Below, piece after piece: positions 6,851-13,107 of a stretch of DNA of 14,242 nt. Under the pieces are notes generated by a model. That model saw nothing but the letters and a program-made list of their open reading frames with translations, was not told the DNA's origin and searched no databases. This stretch comes from Candidatus Omnitrophota bacterium (GTDB lineage Bacteria; Omnitrophota; Koll11; JAHIPI01). Position 1 is the first letter of the stretch, and every line of letters starts with the position of its first letter. A program made the position numbers and the translations under genes. The stretch covers positions 1-14,242 of the forward strand of contig JAQUMG010000022.1 in NCBI GenBank assembly GCA_028718265.1, written 5' to 3'.

Positions 6851-7321
6851 TTATAACGGTAAAAATTTGCATTTTTTATGCTTAACGATAAGTACCGCGC
6901 ATTCGGCTTTCCTGGAAACCTTGTCAGCAGTAGATCCTAAAAACGCATGTCTCAACTCGCTCCTGCCGTGGCTGGAGATTACAATCAAATCCATACACTT
7001 GCTTTTCGCGAATCTTACTATTTCTACAAAAGCATGCCCTTCCCTGATAACTGCTCCGGCGAATAATTTGCGGGGGATGTAAGATTTAAACGTCTCTAGA
7101 CTTCTCTTTTTCTCTACAATAAAATCTTTGTGGAACTTCGCGCAGATATTCTCAAGAGGAGGATGTATTTTGTGTATCTGGTTCATGTGAAAAATATCTT
7201 CTTCCACATGCAAAAGGTGAATTTTACCGTTACAGCATTCCGCTAACTCCACGGCAGTTTCCAGCGCCTTTTTGGAAAAATGCGAAAAATCAATAGGAAC
7301 TAATATTTTTTTAAATCGCAT
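6851..7321 (-). CDS. Universal stress protein, UspA family
   Basis: A 156-residue cytoplasmic protein with the Usp alpha/beta fold. The start [16 protein letters not shown] holds Asp11, the usual nucleotide contact. The C-terminal loop [21 protein letters not shown] at about 115-135 follows the ATP-binding pattern G-2x-G-9x-G-(S/T), with Ser116 in place of the first Gly and Gly119, Gly129 and Ser130 kept. ATP binding is therefore plausible. The central part carries extra His and Cys residues (HMNQIHKIH, Cys60, Cys109, Cys151). Its start overlaps the end of arsM by 11 bases, and GGAGG lies just before ATG, so it is clearly built into the arsenic unit. Usp genes do occur near metal-resistance genes, but no arsenic-specific role is visible in the sequence. 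Confidence 0.92.
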   Translation of the reverse strand: MRFKKILVPIDFSHFSKKALETAVELAECCNGKIHLLHVEEDIFHMNQIHKIHPPLENICAKFHKDFIVEKKRSLETFKSYIPRKLFAGAVIREGHAFVEIVRFAKSKCMDLIVISSHGRSELRHAFLGSTADKVSRKAECAVLIVKHKKCKFLPL

Positions 7322-8162
7322 CGTGCCCTCCTTTAGCTTTTACCGCGCTAACCTTGACGCTTACCACTGAACATTCGATATCCTTTAAGTCCTTATCCTT
7401 AATAACAGGATTATTTTTAACTATCTGGGCGGTAATATCATTGGCCATGGCGGCTATAGGATACTCGGTTTGGCCAAGCACTTTGATATCCTGAAATCCC
7501 GCGAGCCTGATATAGTTCAAATAATCGTTTTTCTTACTGGCTCCCGCAAGACAGCCGACATAAGCCTCGATGGATTCTTTTACAATATCCGGCAAATCTT
7601 TAACTAAAACCAGGTCCGAAACCATAATCCTTCCTCCGGGTTTAAGCACTCTGAAAGCTTCCTCGAAAACCCTTTGCTTCTCAGGGGAAAGATTAATAAC
7701 GCAGTTCGAAATAATTACATCAACCGAATTGTCTTCTACGGGAAGTTTCTCAATTTCGCCGAGCCTAAATTCGACATTTGTATAGTCGCCTTTTTTGGCA
7801 TTCGCGCGCGCTTTTTTAACCATTTCCGGCGTCATATCGACACCTATGACCTTGCCGGTTTTCCCGACTCTTGGAGAGGCAAGAAAGGCATCAAATCCCG
7901 CGCCGGAACCCAAATCAAGCACCACATCGCCTTCTTTTAAGGATGCGATGGCTACCGGATTGCCGCAGCCCAGGCCAAGATTGGCCCCGTCAGGAACGGT
8001 ACTCATCTCTTTCTCGCCATATCCAACAGCCCTGCTTATATCTTTAGCCTGGTTTATGCCTCCGCAACAAGAACTTGTAGAACAACAAGAAATATTCTGC
8101 GTCGCTACCTTGGCATAACCTTGTTTGACAATTTTCTTTATCTCCTGCATTTTCTTTTTCAT
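7311..8162 (-). CDS. arsM: Arsenite S-adenosylmethionine methyltransferase ArsM
   Basis: ArsM transfers methyl groups from S-adenosylmethionine to arsenite, producing methylated trivalent arsenicals that are exported or lost as gas. At 283 residues it has normal length. The SAM site is [12 protein letters not shown] (about 80-91), with the following acidic strand end [10 protein letters not shown]. The three conserved arsenic-binding cysteines are recognisable: Cys66 in GLGCGNPVA, Cys154 in [10 protein letters not shown] and Cys204 in AYVGCLAGA. The N-terminus carries two extra CysCys pairs, at 26-27 and 32-33, that could take up As(III). It lies 16 nt after the permease gene and overlaps usp by 11 bases. 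The start at 8162 has only a weak AAGGCGG ribosome site; Met5 is a possible alternative. This is a very secure call. Confidence 0.96.
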   Translation of the reverse strand: MKKKMQEIKKIVKQGYAKVATQNISCCSTSSCCGGINQAKDISRAVGYGEKEMSTVPDGANLGLGCGNPVAIASLKEGDVVLDLGSGAGFDAFLASPRVGKTGKVIGVDMTPEMVKKARANAKKGDYTNVEFRLGEIEKLPVEDNSVDVIISNCVINLSPEKQRVFEEAFRVLKPGGRIMVSDLVLVKDLPDIVKESIEAYVGCLAGASKKNDYLNYIRLAGFQDIKVLGQTEYPIAAMANDITAQIVKNNPVIKDKDLKDIECSVVSVKVSAVKAKGGHDAI

Positions 8163-8178
8163 ATACCGCCTTTTGTTA

Positions 8179-9351
8179 TTATTTAACCACCGCTCCGAAA
8201 ATCATTCCGCATATGGTCGCCATGACAACAACCAGACTCACGTAGACAACAGTTTTTTTAGTTCCCATAACACTACGTAATACAAGCATACTCGGTAAAC
8301 TTAAAGCCGGCCCGGCTAAAAGCAGCGCCAAGGCGGGCCCCTTGCCCATACCTGAACCGATTAAACCCTGTAAAATAGGCACCTCGGTTAGTGTGGCAAA
8401 ATACATGAACGCCGCAACGATAGACGAAAAGAAATTCGCCCGCAGGGAGTTGCCCCCTACAAGCATTTCGACAAATCTTGAGGGTATAATACCTTCATGC
8501 CCGACTCTGCCAAGCAAGAATCCCGATACAAGCACCCCCGCTAATAAAAGTGGCAGGATTTGCAATGCAAAACCCCACGCAGCAGAAACCCATTCTTTCA
8601 ACTCGTCTTTCTTGAACCATTTGAAAAGCATAATAACTAAACCCGCAAGCGAAAACCCAGCGATCCACCATTTATACTGATAAATTAATGACCAAATACC
8701 ATGGTCACCCTCAAGCGGTTTGCCCCAGTTAACAAAAACGAGGAACACTATCATTGAAGCGAAATAAAGAATCGTTTTACCTAAAGAACGGGTTTCTTTT
8801 ACCCCGCCGAGGGTAAAATCGCCGTTTGCGTGGCGCGCTCTTTCTTCCTTTAAGAATATAAGGTGCATTAATAGACCAATAACCACGCTAAATATAACCG
8901 CGCCTATCGCCCTTGCCAGTCCAAGCTGCCAGCCAAGAATACGTGCAGTAAGAATAATAGCAAGAACATTTATAGCAGGCCCTGAATATAGGAAAGCAAT
9001 CGCCGGTCCAAGGCCGGCTCCTCTCTTATATATACCAGAGAATAAGGGCAAGACTGTGCATGAGCAGACTGCAAGAATAGTCCCCGATACCGAAGCAACG
9101 CTGTAGGAAAGTAATTTATTCGCCTTGGCGCCGAAATACTTCATCACCGATGCCTGGCTGATAAATACCGAAATTGCGCCCGCGATGAAAAAAGCAGGAA
9201 CAAGACATAGCAGGACGTGTTCCCGCGCATACCACTTGACAAGAGCTAACGCTTCAAAAACCGCATTCGTAAAACGCAGGTTTTCAATGGGCAGATAAAA
9301 GCATGCCAAAAATGCCGCCACAATATATAGGAATTTTTTCCATTCTTTCAT
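8179..9351 (-). CDS. arsP: ArsP-type permease (DUF318/PF03773 family)
   Basis: A 390-residue membrane protein with about eight to ten helices in two related halves. The diagnostic stretch [40 protein letters not shown] at about residues 92-131 contains Cys96-Ser-Cys98, typical of the ArsP/YraQ permease family. The second half repeats the pattern in [36 protein letters not shown]. Characterised ArsP exports trivalent methylated and aromatic arsenicals, which suits a gene just before arsM; other family members have unknown cargo. I chose ATG at 9351 because it overlaps the DUF134 stop as ATGA, a coupling arrangement; an in-frame TTG at 9378 would add nine residues. The family is secure; arsenical export is inferred from context. 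Confidence 0.82.
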   Translation of the reverse strand: MKEWKKFLYIVAAFLACFYLPIENLRFTNAVFEALALVKWYAREHVLLCLVPAFFIAGAISVFISQASVMKYFGAKANKLLSYSVASVSGTILAVCSCTVLPLFSGIYKRGAGLGPAIAFLYSGPAINVLAIILTARILGWQLGLARAIGAVIFSVVIGLLMHLIFLKEERARHANGDFTLGGVKETRSLGKTILYFASMIVFLVFVNWGKPLEGDHGIWSLIYQYKWWIAGFSLAGLVIMLFKWFKKDELKEWVSAAWGFALQILPLLLAGVLVSGFLLGRVGHEGIIPSRFVEMLVGGNSLRANFFSSIVAAFMYFATLTEVPILQGLIGSGMGKGPALALLLAGPALSLPSMLVLRSVMGTKKTVVYVSLVVVMATICGMIFGAVVK

Positions 9352-9653
9352 CGCTTTACTCGCTTTGTAACCCTGCAACAGCCGCCTTCGATTCTTATGG
9401 CTTTAATATTAACCAGCCCGTCGGCCACCTTATTGCGGCCCGAGGATATGATTCTTGAAAATGTGGAATGCGATATATTGAGTTTTTTTGCCGCGTCGAC
9501 TTGTTGCAGTCCTTCCAGATCGGCAAGTCTTATTGCCTCGAATTCGTCCAAGGTTAAACAAACGTTCTTCAGCTTATTCAAAGGCCTGCAAAGCGGCTTA
9601 AAACATCTTTCGCCGGGTAAACAGCTTATCCATCGGGTTTTCTTAGGGCGCAT
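9348..9653 (-). CDS. Cysteine-rich DUF134 (UPF0251) predicted DNA-binding regulator
   Basis: A 101-residue member of the DUF134/UPF0251 family, small proteins with a sigma-region-4-like helix-turn-helix. Family landmarks are LTLDEFEAIRLADLEGLQQVDAAKKLNISHSTFSRII at about 33-69, where the helix-turn-helix lies around residues 48-70, and RNKVADGLVNIKAIRIEGG at about 73-91. Six cysteines are visible (11, 17, 22, 32, 92, 93); the CysCys at 92-93 sits after the usual family end. It is the first gene of the arsenic unit, follows a strong promoter with a palindromic operator, and has an AAGGAT ribosome site about six bases upstream. An arsenic- or redox-sensing regulator that controls its own operon is the natural reading, but no experiment on this family is known to me that proves metalloid sensing. 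Confidence 0.85.
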   Translation of the reverse strand: MRPKKTRWISCLPGERCFKPLCRPLNKLKNVCLTLDEFEAIRLADLEGLQQVDAAKKLNISHSTFSRIISSGRNKVADGLVNIKAIRIEGGCCRVTKRVKR

Positions 9654-9664
9654 ATCGGATCCTT

Positions 9665-9686
9665 GTTATGAACATATGTTCATAAC
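9665..9686. promoter_or_regulatory. Perfect 22-bp palindrome, likely operator of the arsenic operon
   Basis: The half-site GTTATGAACAT is followed by its exact complement ATGTTCATAAC, centred between 9675 and 9676. It lies directly after the -10 box and covers the predicted transcription start, an ideal place for a repressor. The core TGAACA-TA-TGTTCA resembles the inverted repeats bound by ArsR/SmtB-type sensors. The binding protein could be the DUF134 protein or an ArsR-type repressor encoded elsewhere. Confidence 0.75.
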
Positions 9687-9688
9687 TA

Positions 9689-9716
9689 ATTATATCATAA
9701 CTCAATATGGATGCAA
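9689..9716 (-). promoter_or_regulatory. Predicted sigma70 promoter of the arsenic operon
   Basis: The minus strand shows TTGCAT (9711-9716), a 16-nt spacer and a consensus TATAAT (9689-9694). The predicted start, about 9682, is inside the 22-bp palindrome, leaving a leader of about 30 nt before the DUF134 ATG at 9653. Confidence 0.72.
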
Positions 9717-9717
9717 C

Positions 9718-9747
9718 AAAAAAAGTCCCAAACATCTATGTTTGGGA
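9718..9747 (-). terminator. Rho-independent terminator after tRNA-Leu
   Basis: On the minus strand a 9-bp perfect stem (TCCCAAACA at 9726-9734 with TGTTTGGGA at 9739-9747) with a 4-nt loop is followed by a C and seven U residues (9718-9724). It would stop transcripts coming from tRNA-Leu and the upstream genes, just before the arsenic operon promoter. Confidence 0.85.
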
Positions 9748-9778
9748 TTCGGTGGGTCTGCTTTTTGAAAGAGGAATA

Positions 9779-9817
9779 TTAAGGAGAAAACTTTTTAGAA
9801 AAAAGTTTTCTCCTTAA
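9779..9817. repeat. 18-bp perfect inverted repeat
   Basis: The left arm TTAAGGAGAAAACTTTTT (9779-9796) and its exact complement (9800-9817) are separated by AGA. It is AT-rich with no U-tract on either side, so it is not an ordinary terminator. Its last base is shared with the outer arm of the neighbouring composite repeat. Confidence 0.85.
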
Positions 9818-9916
9818 ACAAAGTTGGGCACTAGCCCCGCCTCTATTTACCCGTCTGCGGGTCGGAGGCGCAAAAAGAGTAAACCTTCCTTTTTGGCGCC
9901 GCAGACCAACTTTGTT
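9817..9916. repeat. Nested composite inverted repeat downstream of tRNA-Leu
   Basis: The outer arms AACAAAGTTGG (9817-9827) and CCAACTTTGTT (9906-9916) match over 11 bp. Inside, GTCTGCGG (9853-9860) pairs with CCGCAGAC (9899-9906), and GGCGCAAAAAG (9867-9877) pairs with CTTTTTGGCGCC (9889-9900) with one bulged G. A small ACCCG-TCTG-CGGGT hairpin lies at about 9849-9862 as an alternative to the second pair. There is no coding potential. It looks like a mobile-repeat remnant or a structured 3' trailer of the tRNA transcript. Confidence 0.7.
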
Positions 9917-9918
9917 AG

Positions 9919-10003
9919 TGGTGCGCGGGGCGGGATTTGAACCCGCAATCCGTGAGGAACTAGCTCCTCAAGCTAGCGCGTATGCCAGTTCCGCCACCCA
10001 CGC
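9919..10003 (-). tRNA. tRNA-Leu (anticodon GAG)
   Basis: An 85-nt class II tRNA read on the minus strand. The acceptor stem GCGTGGG pairs with CCCGCGC (one G-U pair), followed by discriminator A and an encoded CCA (9921-9919). The anticodon stem CTAGC/GCTAG encloses the loop TTGAGGA, giving anticodon GAG for the leucine codons CUC and CUU. The long variable arm and the T arm GCGGG-TTCAAAT-CCCGC are intact. It has its own promoter just upstream. Confidence 0.96.
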
Positions 10004-10015
10004 AATGCCTTTTAT

Positions 10016-10043
10016 ATTATACCATCAACTTTGTCAGACGCAA
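10016..10043 (-). promoter_or_regulatory. Predicted sigma70 promoter of tRNA-Leu
   Basis: The minus strand shows TTGCGT (10038-10043), a 16-nt spacer and a consensus TATAAT (10016-10021) in the short gap after the glnS stop. The predicted start is about six bases before the mature tRNA 5' end. Confidence 0.65.
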
Positions 10044-10048
10044 GAATT

Positions 10049-11734
10049 CTAGAGCTTCCGCTCGATTTTAGCCCATGTATCCCGTAATGTCACGGTGCGG
10101 TTAAAAACAGGCTTCCCGTCTTTTTCGCTTATGCTGTCAACGAAGAAATATCCCAATCTTTCAAATTGGTAATGACTGCCGGGAACCGCATTTTTAAGGC
10201 TCGGCTCGGCATAACACGAGCGGACAATTTCCAGCGAATTAGGATTCAGATTAACTGTGAAATCGGCACCAGCCGGCGTATCATTCGGATCGCGTTTTGT
10301 AAAAAGTGTATCATATAGACGTGCTTCGGTTTCTACTGCGTGGCGGCAGGATACCCAATGAATCGTGCCTTTGATTTTTCTGCCGTCGGGCGTATCGCCG
10401 CCGCGGGTTTCGGGATCATATGTACAATGTATTTCTTTTATCGCGCCGGTTTTTTCATCTTTGGAAACACCGACGCATTTCACAATATACGCATAACGCA
10501 GCCTTACCTCAGCGTCCGGGGCCATACGGAAAAATTGTTTCGGCGGCGTTTCGCGGAAATCATCTTCCTCAATGTACAGCTCGCGTGAAAAAGGTACTTT
10601 TCTCGTTCCCATCGCCGCATCTTCCGGATTGTTCACCGCATCGAATTCTTCGGTTTTATCGTCAGGGTAATTGTCGATTATTACTTTGACCGGGTGCAGC
10701 ACTGCCATGACACGCGGCGCTTTTTTATTAAGCTCCTCGCGGATACTGTTTTCAAGGAGCACCATATCGACGATACTGTCAACTTTTGCCACACCGATCC
10801 GGTCGCAGAATCTTCTGATGGACTCGCTCGTATAGCCCCGCCGCCTTAATCCTGAAATCGTCGGCATGCGCGGATCATCCCAGCCGCTGACGTGTTTTTT
10901 CTCGACAAGTTCCAGTAATTTACGTTTGCTCAAAATGGTATGGCTGAGGTTAAGCCGGGCAAATTCTATCTGCTGAGGATGGTGAACGTCTAGTTCTTCA
11001 AGAATCCAGTCATATAGCTGACGATGAACATCAAATTCGAGGGTACAGATTGAATGCGTTATCCCCTCGATGGAATCGCATATACAATGAGTAAAATCGT
11101 ACGTCGGGTAAATGCACCATTTGTCACCTGTCCGGTGATGCGCAGCCTTTCTGATCCTGTAAAATACGGGATCGCGCATCAATAAATTCGGGTGGGCCAT
11201 GTCGATCTTGCCGCGGAGGACTTTCCGGCCTTCTTCGAATTCGCCGTTCCTCATGCGCGCAAATAAATCAAGATTTTCATCGATACTGCGATTGCGGTAC
11301 GGGCTTTCTTTTCCGGGCTCCCTGATAGTCCCGCGGTATTTTCTCATTTCTTCCAGAGGCTGATCGCATACGAAGGCTTTACCGCTTTTAATAAGCTCAA
11401 CTGCATATTCATATAATTTTTCAAAATAATCCGATGCGTAATAGAGGCGGTTACCCCATTCGAACCCGAGCCAGCGGACATCTTCTTTGATGGAATCGAC
11501 GTACTCGACATCCTCGGTCTCCGGATTCGTATCGTCAAAACGCAGATTACACAACCCGTTATAATCGCGCGCGATTCCGAAATTCAGGCATATGCTTTTG
11601 GCGTGGCCGATATGAAGGTATCCGTTGGGTTCCGGAGGGAAGCGGGTATGGACGCGCCGGTCATGCTTGCCGGCAGCCAGGTCCCGGTCGATTATTTCAC
11701 GTATAAAATTAGTTGTTGGTTTGGGTGTTTCCAT
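10049..11734 (-). CDS. glnS: Glutaminyl-tRNA synthetase
   Basis: GlnRS charges tRNA-Gln with glutamine and ATP. The 561-residue protein is near the E. coli length. The class I signature is at about residues 33-44 ([15 protein letters not shown]), and the KMSKS-like loop reads HTILSKRKL at about 265-273. The N-terminus [17 protein letters not shown] and the [16 protein letters not shown] stretch are classic GlnRS, which sets it apart from GluRS. The C-terminal anticodon-binding beta barrels are present and end with [14 protein letters not shown]. The start at 11734 is required because the family's N-terminal block begins right after it. It lies only four bases after the tRNA-Gln CCA end, leaving no room for a normal ribosome site outside the tRNA. 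Its presence means Gln-tRNA is made directly rather than by amidation alone. Confidence 0.98.
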   Translation of the reverse strand: METPKPTTNFIREIIDRDLAAGKHDRRVHTRFPPEPNGYLHIGHAKSICLNFGIARDYNGLCNLRFDDTNPETEDVEYVDSIKEDVRWLGFEWGNRLYYASDYFEKLYEYAVELIKSGKAFVCDQPLEEMRKYRGTIREPGKESPYRNRSIDENLDLFARMRNGEFEEGRKVLRGKIDMAHPNLLMRDPVFYRIRKAAHHRTGDKWCIYPTYDFTHCICDSIEGITHSICTLEFDVHRQLYDWILEELDVHHPQQIEFARLNLSHTILSKRKLLELVEKKHVSGWDDPRMPTISGLRRRGYTSESIRRFCDRIGVAKVDSIVDMVLLENSIREELNKKAPRVMAVLHPVKVIIDNYPDDKTEEFDAVNNPEDAAMGTRKVPFSRELYIEEDDFRETPPKQFFRMAPDAEVRLRYAYIVKCVGVSKDEKTGAIKEIHCTYDPETRGGDTPDGRKIKGTIHWVSCRHAVETEARLYDTLFTKRDPNDTPAGADFTVNLNPNSLEIVRSCYAEPSLKNAVPGSHYQFERLGYFFVDSISEKDGKPVFNRTVTLRDTWAKIERKL

Positions 11735-11738
11735 AAAG

Positions 11739-11812
11739 TGGTTGGCGGACTAGGATTTGAACCTAGACTAACAGATCCAGAGTCTGTGGTGCTACCGTTA
11801 CACTATCCGCCA
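11739..11812 (-). tRNA. tRNA-Gln (anticodon CUG)
   Basis: A 74-nt tRNA on the minus strand between gltX and glnS. The acceptor stem TGGCGGA pairs with TCCGCCA, followed by discriminator A and an encoded CCA (11741-11739). The anticodon stem ACAGA/TCTGT encloses CTCTGGA, giving anticodon CUG for the glutamine codon CAG. The weak U1-A72 first pair is typical of tRNA-Gln. It starts two bases after the gltX stop and ends four bases before the glnS ATG, so it is almost certainly cut out of a gltX-glnS transcript. A UUG-anticodon tRNA-Gln must exist elsewhere to read CAA. Confidence 0.95.
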
Positions 11813-11814
11813 AT

Positions 11815-13107
11815 TCATCGATTAATTTGTACCGCCGCTTCATCAATACGCCGAAAGACAGTCTCTTTGCCCAGAATTTCCATCATCTCAAAAAGGCCGG
11901 CGCCGGTTGTGGTTCCGCTTATCGCAACCCGCATGGGATGTATCAATTCGGCAGGTTTTATGTGTAATTCCGCTGCCGTGTTTCTGCAATTTTCTTCCAG
12001 ACTGACATTATCAAAAGATTTTATACCGGCCAGCCTTTTCTTCCACTCAATGAGATTGGCCTTTGATTTTTCATTCTCGAGATGCTTCTTAACCGCTTCC
12101 GGGTCACGGTTAATCTTATCGCTATAGAATATCTTAACGTGCCCCGCGAAATCGGCCAATGTCTTCATCCGGATTTTGTATAATTCTACCAGACGGAGCA
12201 ATTTTTCTCTATCAAAATCTTCGCCGATTATGTGATTTTCCCTGAGGTGCGGTACTAAAAGTTCTAAAAGCTCCTTTGAGTCCTTTTCCTTTATATATTG
12301 CCCGTTAAGCCAGTTCAGTTTATCTATACCGAATATGGCGCTCGTTTTATTAACTTTTTCAAGTGTGAATTCTTTTATAAGTTCTTTCGATGATAGTATC
12401 TCCCTGTTATCGCCCGGCGACCACCCCATTAACGCCAGGAAATTCACCAGTGCCTCCGCCAGATAACCCTGATTTTTGTATTCCATGATGCTGGTCGCGC
12501 CATGCCGTTTTGATAATCGCCCGCCATCCGGCCCCATAATCAGAGGTATATGGGCAAATTTCGGGATAGAAAACCCCAGCGCTTCATATATCGCTATCTG
12601 CTTCGGTGTATTCGATATGTGATCGTCTCCCCGGACTACGTGAGTTATCTTCATGCCAGCATCGTCGACAACACATGCAAAGTTATACGTCGGGAAACCA
12701 TCGGATTTTATCAATACTTCATCTTTCAGTACTTCGGAATCAAATTCTATATCGCCTCTGCATATATCGTGAAACCTGATTTTTTTCTCTGGCATGCGGA
12801 AGCGTATCGCACTATCCTCTTTATAAGCCTTATCTTCCTTGAGCAGTTTTTCTGCAATATCGCGGTACGTTTCTATCCGCTGCGACTGATACACCAATAT
12901 CTCGTCGGATTCCATTCCCAGCCATTTAAGGCTTGCCAGAATCTCGGTGAGAAATTCATCCTTGGAGCGGGTTCTGTCGGTATCCTCGATTCTCAGCAGA
13001 AATTTTCCGTTTTCATGGCGCGCAAAAAGCCAGTTGAAAAGCGCGCTTCTTGCGCTTCCTATGTGCAGAAAACCCGTGGGGCTTGGTGCGAATCTGACTC
13101 TTACCAT
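11815..13107 (-). CDS. gltX: Glutamyl-tRNA synthetase, short form lacking the Cys-rich insert
   Basis: GluRS attaches glutamate to tRNA-Glu. The class I HIGH motif is RFAPSPTGFLHIGSARSALF at about residues 4-23, and the KMSKS motif is GGRLSKRHGAT at about 197-207. RIEDTDRTRS and THVVRGDDHISNTPKQI are also diagnostic. At 430 residues it is shorter than the usual 460-490. The missing part lies between KEDKAYKED (about 90-98) and SAIRFRMPE, where the canonical protein has the CxC...C zinc-type segment of about 40-45 residues. The frame is intact and the flanks are normal, so this is a natural short form or a precise assembly deletion. It starts seven bases inside the end of dxs, and the tRNA-Gln follows its stop by two bases. 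The identity is certain. Confidence 0.96.
   Translation of the reverse strand: MVRVRFAPSPTGFLHIGSARSALFNWLFARHENGKFLLRIEDTDRTRSKDEFLTEILASLKWLGMESDEILVYQSQRIETYRDIAEKLLKEDKAYKEDSAIRFRMPEKKIRFHDICRGDIEFDSEVLKDEVLIKSDGFPTYNFACVVDDAGMKITHVVRGDDHISNTPKQIAIYEALGFSIPKFAHIPLIMGPDGGRLSKRHGATSIMEYKNQGYLAEALVNFLALMGWSPGDNREILSSKELIKEFTLEKVNKTSAIFGIDKLNWLNGQYIKEKDSKELLELLVPHLRENHIIGEDFDREKLLRLVELYKIRMKTLADFAGHVKIFYSDKINRDPEAVKKHLENEKSKANLIEWKKRLAGIKSFDNVSLEENCRNTAAELHIKPAELIHPMRVAISGTTTGAGLFEMMEILGKETVFRRIDEAAVQINR

Noticed and set aside
9352..9378. TTG at 9378 as the permease start
   Set aside because: The ATG at 9351 overlaps the DUF134 stop as ATGA, a common coupling arrangement, and the nine extra residues match no family feature.
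9779..9817. 18-bp inverted repeat as a bidirectional terminator
   Set aside because: The stem is long but AT-rich and no U-run follows on either strand; the proper terminator is at 9718-9747.
9779..9917. CRISPR array or IS element
   Set aside because: The repeats are inverted and nested, not direct and regularly spaced, and no transposase or cas gene is in the window.
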